From Lachnospiraceae bacterium UBA938 (GTDB taxonomy: Bacteria; Bacillota; Clostridia; Lachnospirales; Lachnospiraceae): a stretch of DNA of 26,464 nt. The DNA lies in NCBI GenBank assembly GCA_002293475.1, contig DBDG01000043.1:1-26464 (forward strand). The letters are read 5' to 3'. Shown in pieces: positions 17,496 to 23,814 of the stretch. The translations under genes and the position numbers were made by a program. Below the pieces are notes generated by a model. That model ran no database searches and was not told the DNA's origin. It worked only from the letters and a program-made list of their open reading frames with translations. Each line of letters begins with the position of its first letter. The stretch's first letter is position 1.

Positions 17496-17516
17496 GGGAG
17501 CTGTTGGCTCCCTTTT
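17496..17516 (+). terminator. Rho-independent terminator of the dcw cluster
   Basis: GGGAGC (17496-17501), TGTTG loop, GCTCCC (17507-17512) and TTTT. A 6-bp GC-rich stem 31 bases after the ftsZ stop. Confidence 0.75.
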
Positions 17517-17537
17517 CAATTGTGGGGGGCTTCACAA

Positions 17538-17650
17538 GCGGTCTTCATTATGTTGTGTAGCGGTCATCGTCATTATGTTGTGTAACGGTCATCATTATGT
17601 TGTGTAGCGGTCATCATTATGTTGTGTAGCGGTCATCATTATGTTGTGTA
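17538..17650 (+). repeat. Five 22-25-bp tandem repeats abutting structured element A
   Basis: Units start at 17538, 17560, 17585, 17607 and 17629 and run directly into element A. The consensus is GCGGTCATC followed by ATTATGTTGTGTA. Units 3, 4 and 5 are nearly identical. Unit 1 has GGTCTTC. Unit 2 carries an extra GTC, which makes it read GGTCATCGTCAT like the first bases of element A. No spacers of unique sequence occur, so this is not a CRISPR. Confidence 0.9.
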
Positions 17651-17652
17651 GC

Positions 17653-17912
17653 GGTCATCGTCATATTGCACAAGCATCATCCGCTCCGGTTCCGGCTCCC
17701 GAAAATAAGTGCATCTAAGCTTCTCACCTTACAGTATCGGCTGATTCCGCTACCGGCGTTCAAGCGCCATCCATGGCGCATGAAGCCTTGGTCGGACCTC
17801 CGTGTCCGACCATAGCTAGGCTTACTTGACGTGAGAAGCTAAGATGCACTAATTTTCTACCGCAAGTCACCGGCGCGGATGATGCTTGTGCAATATGACG
17901 ATTCGGTATTCC
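17653..17912 (+). repeat. 260-bp palindromic structured element, copy A
   Basis: It begins GGTCATCGTCATATT and ends AATATGACGATTCGGTATTCC. Arms 17657-17684 and 17875-17902 are a perfect 28-bp inverted repeat. A second helix pairs 17701-17727 with 17831-17857, with only two A-A mismatches in 27. The centre holds two hairpins: a 12-bp stem at 17759-17784 with one mismatch and a CC apex, and TGGTCGGAC / GTCCGACCA closing a CTCCGT loop near 17789-17812. Copy B (19524-19783, reversed) has the same length and the same fold. It has no coding potential. It is either a structured RNA or a non-autonomous mobile palindrome; I do not recognise the family. Confidence 0.85.
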
Positions 17913-17949
17913 AACTTGTAGGGCTGGGAGGAAGCTTAAATGAACTTAG

Positions 17950-17979
17950 TTGATAATGATTTTTATATGTTGTTAGAAT
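17950..17979 (+). promoter_or_regulatory. Candidate promoter for the serpin gene
   Basis: TTGATA (17950-17955) and TAGAAT (17974-17979) with an 18-bp spacer, just outside element A and about 120 bases before the serpin start. Confidence 0.45.
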
Positions 17980-17993
17980 TGCTGGGAGGTGAT

Positions 17994-18029
17994 ATGTTTA
18001 ATTTGAAAGGGTATGATGGCTGTAGGTAG
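17994..18029 (+). CDS. Possible 11-codon leader peptide upstream of the serpin
   Basis: ATG at 17994 opens an 11-codon frame (MFNLKGYDGCR, then TAG). It is preceded at ideal distance by GGGAGGTGAT, a very strong ribosome-binding site for which no other gene is available. It lies between the candidate promoter and the serpin. It could be a regulatory leader peptide, or the decayed start of a lost gene. Length alone gives no support, so confidence is low. Confidence 0.25.
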   Translation: MFNLKGYDGCR

Positions 18030-18088
18030 TAGATAATAGATCATGGATAATAAATAATAGATAATAAATAATTGATAGTAAATAATAG
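18027..18088 (+). repeat. AT-rich degenerate repeats (ATAATAGATAATAAATA-like) before the serpin
   Basis: Short units of the form agataata / ataaataat recur about six times between the mini-ORF and the serpin ribosome site. They give an unstructured A/T leader; replication slippage is the likely origin. Confidence 0.6.
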
Positions 18089-18100
18089 GAGGACTTGATT

Positions 18101-19510
18101 ATGGATCATGGTTGGAGGTTTAAAAAATGGTTTGGGCTTGGATTGATGTTGTGTGTGGGAATTCTGGCAGTGGCTTGTAGTGGGGGTGAAGTTGTAGATG
18201 GGGGGGGAGTTGTAGATGGGGGTGAGGTTGTAGATGACGGCGAGGTGCAGGGGCGGCAGTTGAAGGTTATGGAAGTGGCGGCGGCAGAATTACTGGGTTA
18301 TGTGGGAGGGGAGGTGGATGAGGCGGCGAGCGCAGTGGCAGACGGGGCAAATGATTTTGCTTTGCGGCTGAGTGCGGCCTTGGTTAAGGATGTCGGGGAG
18401 GAGAATTTTGTATGTTCACCGTATTCGGTCTGGCTTCCGTTGGCAGCTCTGGTCAATGCGACGGATGTGCAGAATAAGCCGACTCTAGTGACGGCCCTGG
18501 GGGCGGCAGGAATTGAAGACGGGGATATTAACCGGGCGGCTTCACGGATGTTGTATGATCTGATGAAGGTGAGGAGGAATCAGGATGCGGAAGAATATGG
18601 GGGAGAGCAGGTTGATCCGCTGAAGATAGTGAATGCGGTTTTGGTAGATGACGACGTGGTCTTACGCAATGATTTTGCGCAAAGCTTTGCGGATTATTAC
18701 CGGGGCAGCGCAGTTAATGTGGATTTTGCTGATAGAGAAGCGGTTGATGTGATCAATCGCTGGGCCAGTGAGAATACAGGGGGATTGATTAATAATGTGG
18801 TCGAAGGATTTGATCCGAATACGGTTGCCGCGATTGTTAACAGTATCTATTTCTCAGATGGCTGGCGTTATGAATTTTTGCCTGAACTTACGGAAAATGA
18901 TGTGTTTTATGGTACAGCAGGCGAAGGAACGGCTTCATATATGCTTAAGGAGGAGCGGCTGGCTTATTTTGAAGATTCCGGACTGCAGGCGGTAACTTTA
19001 GATTTTACTTTAGGTGGAAGTATGATGATTCTGCTTCCGAAAGAGTCTGAGCCCGGGGATGCCGATGATAGTGCCAACGGCTGTCTGGCTTCTTTGACGG
19101 GAGAGCGCTTTCAGGAAATTATTGAGCGTTCGGAAAAGACGGAAGGTAAACTGCTGCTTCCGCGTTTTAAGGTAGAGAATCAGGTAAGCCATCTTAAGGA
19201 TGCGCTGATTTCACTGGGAGTGCCGTTATTTGACGAGGGAGCCGCGCCGCTGACCGGCGGTTTGATTGAGGGGGATGATGAAGTATGGGTCTCGGAAGTG
19301 GCGCAGAAGGCGTTAATTGAAGTCGATGAAAAGGGGACGACCGCCGCAGCTGTAACAGTAGTGAATATGGAGACAACCGCCGCGGTTATCATGGTGGAGG
19401 ATACGCCCTTTGAAATGACCTGTAACCGGCCTTTTGCATTTGTGCTTTATGAAAATACTTATGACGGCGGGGAACAGATACTGTTTACCGGCGTGGTCAA
19501 TCAACTATAA
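18101..19510 (+). CDS. Serpin family serine protease inhibitor, lipoprotein
   Basis: About 469 residues. A signal peptide with lipobox LAVAC (C26) predicts a lipid-anchored protein on the outer membrane face. A Gly/Val/Asp-rich linker with VVDGG repeats (28-55) precedes the serpin fold: FVCSPYSVWLPLAAL near 105, NSIYFSDGW near 247, and NRPFAFVLYE near 442 with a final LFTGVV. The hinge of the reactive loop, EKGTTAAAVT at 410-419, matches the consensus of inhibitory serpins, so it should trap a protease. By the usual 17-residue hinge spacing, P1-P1' would be T426-A427. AGGAGG (18087-18092) supports the ATG at 18101, not the in-frame TTG at 18095. The gene sits between two inverted copies of the 260-bp element and uses unusually G-rich codons. 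Confidence 0.93.
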   Translation: MDHGWRFKKWFGLGLMLCVGILAVACSGGEVVDGGGVVDGGEVVDDGEVQGRQLKVMEVAAAELLGYVGGEVDEAASAVADGANDFALRLSAALVKDVGEENFVCSPYSVWLPLAALVNATDVQNKPTLVTALGAAGIEDGDINRAASRMLYDLMKVRRNQDAEEYGGEQVDPLKIVNAVLVDDDVVLRNDFAQSFADYYRGSAVNVDFADREAVDVINRWASENTGGLINNVVEGFDPNTVAAIVNSIYFSDGWRYEFLPELTENDVFYGTAGEGTASYMLKEERLAYFEDSGLQAVTLDFTLGGSMMILLPKESEPGDADDSANGCLASLTGERFQEIIERSEKTEGKLLLPRFKVENQVSHLKDALISLGVPLFDEGAAPLTGGLIEGDDEVWVSEVAQKALIEVDEKGTTAAAVTVVNMETTAAVIMVEDTPFEMTCNRPFAFVLYENTYDGGEQILFTGVVNQL

Positions 19511-19523
19511 AAACTATCCGGCG

Positions 19524-19783
19524 GGAATACCGAATCGTCATATTACCTGGGCATCATCGTATCCGGTTCCTTGCGGGAGAAAATTAGTGTAGCTTAGCTT
19601 CTCACGTAAGATTAACCTAGCTATGGCCGGACACGGAGGTCCGGACAAGGCTTCATGCGCCACGGAGGGCGCTTGAACGCCGGTAGCGGCAGTGGCCAAA
19701 ACTTAGGGGTGAGAAACTTAGCTACACTTATTTTCGGGAGCCGGAACCGGATACGATGATGCCCAGGTAATATGACGATGACC
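19524..19783 (-). repeat. 260-bp palindromic structured element, copy B (inverted relative to A)
   Basis: Reverse-complement copy of element A with no net length change. Outer arms 19534-19570 and 19743-19779 form a perfect 37-bp inverted repeat. The inner helix pairs 19579-19605 with 19709-19735, with three mismatches, two of them the same A-A pairs as in copy A when read in the same orientation. Compared with A, the outer helix differs at eight paired positions and the inner helix at two, each time on both strands. The two central hairpins and the CTCCGT loop are kept. Confidence 0.85.
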
Positions 19784-19824
19784 ATCTAACCCGATGACCA
19801 TCTAACCCGATGACCATCTAACCC
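19777..19824 (-). repeat. Three 16-bp tandem repeats abutting element B and overlapping the hydrogenase stop codon
   Basis: Three identical GATGACCATCTAACCC units (19777-19824). Read on the minus strand the unit is GGGTTAGAT plus GGTCATC, and its last three bases merge with the start of element B. The minus-strand TAG at 19818-19820, the hydrogenase stop, is inside the outermost unit. Confidence 0.9.
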
Positions 19825-21290
19825 GGTATCTTCTGTTCTGCACTATGCTTAAAGCCCGCCACTTCCTTGGCGGCCTGCGCGATGTTGATGTTGGTCCCTG
19901 CTCCGGCTATGCAGCCGCCGGGGCAGGCCATGCCTTCGATCAGACAGCCGTTTTTTTGGCCGGCCTTGGCTAGAATCAGGGCCTTTTTGCATTCCGCCAG
20001 ACCCTCCGCATGATCAATCTTAACGGTCACGTTAGGATAATATTCCCGGATACATTCTTCGATCGCGCCCGCTACCCCGCCGGCCACGCCATACCCCCGG
20101 CCGGCTCCGGTGGCATCCGCCAGCGGAGCGGCCGGCTGGCATTGGCTCGGTTCGATTCCCTTGGCCGCAAACATGCCGGTCAGTTCTTCGAATGTGATGA
20201 CGAAGTCCACATCGGAACGCACGGTGCGCCGGGAAGCTTCCAGTTTTTTGGCGGCACAGGGGCCGATGAACACCACCCCGGCATCCGGATAGGTCTGTTT
20301 GATCAGACGGGCGGTTGCCACCATTGGTGTCAGCTCATTGGATATTTTATCAATGGTTTCCGGAAAATATTTTTTGGCCAGCACCGCCCAGGACGGACAG
20401 CAGGAGGTTAGCAGAAACGGAAGCTTTCCGCCGGCTACGGCATCGACATATTGTTCCGCTTCGGCCATGGCTCCCAAGTCGGCGCCAATGGCGGTTTCAT
20501 ATACGGCGGCAAAGCCCAGTTCCATTAAGGCGGCTTTCAGCATATCCGCCGTCACGGCGGCACCGAACTGACCGGCAAAAGCCGGCGCTACCTGTGCAAT
20601 AATCTTACGGCCTGACTGCATGGCGCGGATCAGCTGAAATATCTGGGATTTGTCGGCTATGGCGCCAAAGGGACAGCTGACCATGCACTGGCCGCAGGAT
20701 ACGCATAGCTCGGAATCAATGAAGGCCCGGCCCTTAGGATCATTTTTGATGGCTCCCACGCCACAGTGATCAAGGCAGGGGCGTACCTGATGGGAAATGG
20801 CATCATAGGGGCAGACCCCATGGCATTTGCCGCAGCGGATGCACTTTGTCTGGTCGATCACGGATTTCCTGTTCTTCATGGCAATGGCTTGGGCGGGACA
20901 GACTTCCCGGCAGGGATGAGCCACGCAGCCTTTACATTGGTCGGTAATATCATAACGGTTTTCCGGGCAGGCATTACAGGCCGACGGAATCACCTGCATC
21001 AGCGGCGGTTCATAGTATTTCTCGGCAATATTGCTTTCCGCCAGTCCCTGCGTTACGTGAACCGGGATATTTTCCGGTCGTAAAGAAAGTCCCATCGCCA
21101 GCCGGATCATTTCGCGGGTAATTGCCCGTTCTCGATAAATACTTTCGTATTCTGATTCATCGTAGTCAATGATTTTATAGGGAAGAGCCTCCACGTCGTC
21201 GACCAGATTGGTGGAGTGATAAGCTAGGTTAGCTACTTCTTTGAAAATCCGCCGCCGGTTTTGGCGGACTTGGGTGTCAATTCCTCGCAT
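19818..21290 (-). CDS. [FeFe] hydrogenase, group B-like monomeric enzyme
   Basis: About 490 residues. Cys-rich regions in the N-terminal half (including CIRCGKCHGVCP and CVSCGQCMVSCP) bind several 4Fe-4S clusters. The H-cluster motifs follow: TSCCPSW (C297, C298), FIGPCAAKKLE (C345) and EGMACPGGC (C456, C460). The L1 and L2 variants (TSCCPxW, and GPC in place of MPC) point to the group B-type enzymes of anaerobic Clostridia rather than the classical CpI type. The likely role is hydrogen production or consumption with ferredoxin; the physiological direction is not shown. I chose the ATG at 21290, preceded by AGGAGA. A longer in-frame reading from 21362 would start inside the -35 element. Confidence 0.92.
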   Translation of the reverse strand: MRGIDTQVRQNRRRIFKEVANLAYHSTNLVDDVEALPYKIIDYDESEYESIYRERAITREMIRLAMGLSLRPENIPVHVTQGLAESNIAEKYYEPPLMQVIPSACNACPENRYDITDQCKGCVAHPCREVCPAQAIAMKNRKSVIDQTKCIRCGKCHGVCPYDAISHQVRPCLDHCGVGAIKNDPKGRAFIDSELCVSCGQCMVSCPFGAIADKSQIFQLIRAMQSGRKIIAQVAPAFAGQFGAAVTADMLKAALMELGFAAVYETAIGADLGAMAEAEQYVDAVAGGKLPFLLTSCCPSWAVLAKKYFPETIDKISNELTPMVATARLIKQTYPDAGVVFIGPCAAKKLEASRRTVRSDVDFVITFEELTGMFAAKGIEPSQCQPAAPLADATGAGRGYGVAGGVAGAIEECIREYYPNVTVKIDHAEGLAECKKALILAKAGQKNGCLIEGMACPGGCIAGAGTNINIAQAAKEVAGFKHSAEQKIPG

Positions 21291-21333
21291 GGATGTCTCC
21301 TGTATGTGATATTTTGAGTTAGGGCATAACTTT

Positions 21334-21362
21334 AATCTATGGAAATAGGACTTGATTGTCAA
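21334..21362 (-). promoter_or_regulatory. Sigma-A promoter of the hydrogenase gene
   Basis: On the minus strand: TTGACA (21362-21357), 17-bp spacer, TAGATT (21339-21334), with the start codon about 45 bases downstream. It is divergent from the spoIIGA promoter. Confidence 0.75.
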
Positions 21363-21415
21363 GTATTATTTCTTTTTTGTTACCAGTCTCTTGTTTTATC
21401 GCAAATGTAATTATT

Positions 21416-21422
21416 TGTCGAT
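21416..21422 (+). promoter_or_regulatory. Upstream Spo0A-like box (TGTCGAT)
   Basis: TGTCGAT differs from the 0A-box consensus TGTCGAA at one base. It lies roughly 80 bases before the predicted spoIIGA transcription start, similar to the distal Spo0A site of Bacillus spoIIG. Confidence 0.45.
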
Positions 21423-21457
21423 CCGGCGCGACGAATAACGGCCAAGTTGGGATAGGG

Positions 21458-21491
21458 TTTGACAAATTATCAAGGACTTAATGTTTATAAT
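21458..21491 (+). promoter_or_regulatory. spoIIG-type promoter with 21-bp spacer and overlapping 0A-like box
   Basis: TTGACA (21459-21464) and a perfect TATAAT (21486-21491) are 21 bp apart. TTTGACA (21458-21464), the reverse complement of TGTCAAA, resembles a Spo0A box overlapping the -35. The Bacillus subtilis spoIIG promoter is known for the same layout with about 22 bp and needs Spo0A~P to bring RNA polymerase to its -35. Confidence 0.65.
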
Positions 21492-21543
21492 GAATACGAC
21501 AAGCAAAACATCCTTGACAGGCAGTTGCGAAACGGAGGGTAAA

Positions 21544-22341
21544 GTGTTCTATGAAATTTATATTGACAGCATCTTCTTAATTAACTTTATCCTGAATCTT
21601 TTTCTCCTCACACTGACAGCCAGGACACTAAACCGTACTGCCACGCGGTTCAGGCTCATCGGCGGAAGTGCGGCGGGGGCGTTAGGCTACTGTATCATTC
21701 TTTGGCTGCCGTTGCCCTATTCAGGAAAAATATTAATAGGACTGATACCGGTCAGTATAGGGATGTGTGGAATCACTTTCCGATCCCGGGGTTACAGGAA
21801 TGTCTTACGGGAAACCGGATATTTGTTTGTCTATGCTTTTCTCTTGGGCGGTGCGATGGTGTTTTTACTGAACCGGTTTACATTTTTAGGCCGGGCAGGA
21901 GGAAAGGCGGCAGGAATCATGGGAGTGGGTTATGTCTGCTTTGCCTTAACTGATTTTTTTTTGCGAAAGCACCGGGAAAGAAAAGCCGATCCGTTCTGCC
22001 GGGTAGTGATACCCTGCGGGGAAGAGGAAGTGTGCGTCAATGCTTTGATTGATACCGGAAACGGACTGAGGGAGCCCGTCACCGGAAAGCCGGTTTCAAT
22101 CCTTGAAGAAGCGGTATGGGAGCGGCTAGGAGCGCTTATGCGGGAAGAAAAGCTAAAACTGATTCCTTATCACAGCGTGGGCAACAGCCACGGCCTGATG
22201 AAGGGATATGAGCTGGCATCAGTGATCATTGTGAAAGAGGAGCAGCGGATATGCTGTGAAAAAGTTGTTGTAGGAATCTGTGAAGGTGAGATTTCCTCAG
22301 GAAAACAGTATCAGATGATACTGCATCCGGATCTGGTTTAA
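21544..22341 (+). CDS. spoIIGA: Sporulation sigma-E processing peptidase SpoIIGA
   Basis: About 265 residues. The N-terminal half is a membrane domain of about five segments (YIDSIFLINFILNLFLLTLT onward). The C-terminal half is an aspartic-protease-like domain with the catalytic ALIDTGNGLREPVTGKPV motif (D170). SpoIIGA removes the pro-peptide of pro-sigma-E at the sporulation septum. I chose GTG at 21544, preceded by GGAGGG. An in-frame ATG at 21481 lies across the -10 region of the promoter and adds 21 non-hydrophobic residues, so it is unlikely. The gene directly precedes sigE, as in other endospore formers. Confidence 0.9.
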   Translation: MFYEIYIDSIFLINFILNLFLLTLTARTLNRTATRFRLIGGSAAGALGYCIILWLPLPYSGKILIGLIPVSIGMCGITFRSRGYRNVLRETGYLFVYAFLLGGAMVFLLNRFTFLGRAGGKAAGIMGVGYVCFALTDFFLRKHRERKADPFCRVVIPCGEEEVCVNALIDTGNGLREPVTGKPVSILEEAVWERLGALMREEKLKLIPYHSVGNSHGLMKGYELASVIIVKEEQRICCEKVVVGICEGEISSGKQYQMILHPDLV

Positions 22342-22385
22342 GAAAAAATATGAAGGGAAACAGAAAGCTGTTAAGGAGGAAAACT

Positions 22386-23129
22386 ATGGTCTTTAAAGTG
22401 GCAATACCAGGAAAGGTACAATTTAAGTTATATCGGAAAGAGCCGGGGTTCCGGATCATCCGGCAGGGGGATATTCACTACATAGGCGGTACGGAAGTAC
22501 TGCCGCCGCCGTTAGAGCTGGATAGAGAAAATGCCATTATCAATGATTTGGGCACAGAATATGAGAATGAGGCAAAATCTATTCTGATTGAACATAATCT
22601 GCGTCTGGTCGTTTACATAGCAAAGAAGTTTGATAATACGGGGGTCGGGGTCGAGGATCTGATATCCATCGGCACCATCGGGTTAATAAAGTCCATTAAC
22701 ACCTTTAACCCGGATAAGAATATCAAGCTGGCCACCTATGCCTCCCGGTGCATTGAGAATGAAATCTTAATGTATCTGCGGCGCAACAATAAGACCAAGC
22801 TGGAAGTGTCCATTGATGAGCCGCTTAACGTGGACTGGGACGGGAACGAGCTGCTGCTTTCCGACATCCTGGGAACCGAGGAAGATGTAATCTACAAGGA
22901 TATCGAAAATGAAGTGGAGCGTAAGCTGCTGTTGAAAGCGATACGTAAGCTTACCGAACGGGAACAGACGATTATCAATCTCCGTTTTGGCCTAGGAACG
23001 CCCGATGGCAACGAGATGACGCAGAAGGAGGTGGCACAGCTGCTGGGGATATCGCAGTCCTACATATCTAGGCTGGAGAAGAAGATTATGAAGCGGCTCA
23101 GGAAGGAACTTACCAGAGAGAGTTATTAA
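22386..23129 (+). CDS. sigE: RNA polymerase sporulation sigma-E factor precursor
   Basis: About 247 residues. A basic pro-region (1-32) leads to HYIGGTEVLPPPL; by comparison with Bacillus pro-sigma-E, SpoIIGA should cut next to Y32/I33. Region 2 shows NLRLVVYIAKKFDNTGVGVEDLISIGTIGLIKS and ATYASRCIENEILMYLRRN, and region 4 has a helix-turn-helix with QKEVAQLLGISQSYISRLEKKIMKRL. Sigma-E directs early mother-cell genes in sporulation. AAGGAGGA (22373-22380) fixes the ATG at 22386; an in-frame ATG at 22350 lacks a comparable site. It forms an operon with spoIIGA. sigG, often next, is not present. Confidence 0.96.
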   Translation: MVFKVAIPGKVQFKLYRKEPGFRIIRQGDIHYIGGTEVLPPPLELDRENAIINDLGTEYENEAKSILIEHNLRLVVYIAKKFDNTGVGVEDLISIGTIGLIKSINTFNPDKNIKLATYASRCIENEILMYLRRNNKTKLEVSIDEPLNVDWDGNELLLSDILGTEEDVIYKDIENEVERKLLLKAIRKLTEREQTIINLRFGLGTPDGNEMTQKEVAQLLGISQSYISRLEKKIMKRLRKELTRESY

Positions 23130-23283
23130 GGGGGCGGCGCAGAAAAATGGTGCGGCGTTGCCGACGATAACGGGTGGAGCGAGAACGATGAGTGGCCGGC
23201 CAAATATTTTTAGATCATAGTGGAGAGCGGGGACTCTTATGAATATGATATAATGATAGATAGGAAAAGATAGGTGACCGGAT

Positions 23284-23814
23284 TTGCAGGAAATAGAATT
23301 TGCTATTTTGGACTTTATACAGCAAAACATGCGGACGGATATCGGGGACCAGTTCATGGTTTTCTTCACGTCGCTGGGAAACAGGGGGGTTTTGTGGATC
23401 GCTCTAGGAGTGCTGCTGCTGATATTCAGTAAACACCGAAAAGCGGGGATCATGGTCTTAGGTGCCCTCGGCCTGAACGGGATAGTCTGTAACCTGATCC
23501 TGAAACCGCTGTTCGCAAGGACCAGGCCGTTCGACATCAATACCGCCATCCAGCTGCTGATACCGGAGCCATCCGATTATTCTTTTCCTTCCGGCCATAC
23601 GGCAGCGGCTTTTGCCGTGGTTGCCGCCCTTTATATGGCAAAGGAGAAGCATTGGTATGTAGCGGTCGTCCCGGCGTGCCTGATGACGTTTACCAGACTT
23701 TATCTGTATGTGCATTATCCGACGGATATCCTCGGAGGTTTAGTCATCGGTGCTGCCTGCGGGGTGGCGGCGGGGCTGGTCATCGAACGCGTTATGGATA
23801 GACCCATGGGATAG
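23284..23814 (+). CDS. PAP2-family membrane phosphatase
   Basis: 176 residues with about five membrane segments and the three PAP2 motifs: KPLFARTRP, PSGHTAAAF with the catalytic His, and TRLYLYVHYPTDILGG with the second catalytic His. Such enzymes dephosphorylate lipid pyrophosphates; undecaprenyl pyrophosphate recycling for cell-wall synthesis is a fitting but unproven role here. The TTG start has AGGTGA 6 bases upstream. It is 154 bases after sigE; that gap shows a GGCCGGCC palindrome but no clear terminator. Its last 23 bases overlap the 3' end of the restriction gene on the other strand. Confidence 0.9.
   Translation: MQEIEFAILDFIQQNMRTDIGDQFMVFFTSLGNRGVLWIALGVLLLIFSKHRKAGIMVLGALGLNGIVCNLILKPLFARTRPFDINTAIQLLIPEPSDYSFPSGHTAAAFAVVAALYMAKEKHWYVAVVPACLMTFTRLYLYVHYPTDILGGLVIGAACGVAAGLVIERVMDRPMG

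Noticed and set aside
17538..17650. CRISPR array
   Set aside because: Units are contiguous 22-25-bp repeats with no unique spacers and no cas genes nearby.
17653..19783. Classical composite transposon around the serpin
   Set aside because: No transposase is encoded in either 260-bp copy or between them, and no simple target-site duplication flanks the pair.
21291..21362. Longer hydrogenase start at 21362
   Set aside because: It coincides with the -35 hexamer of the gene's own promoter; ATG 21290 has AGGAGA.
21481..21543. Longer spoIIGA start at ATG 21481
   Set aside because: The ATG lies across the -10 region of the promoter, so it would not be in the transcript, and GTG 21544 has GGAGGG.
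23224..23254. Sigma-A promoter before the PAP2 gene
   Set aside because: TATAAT is present at 23249-23254, but no acceptable -35 lies 16-18 bp upstream.
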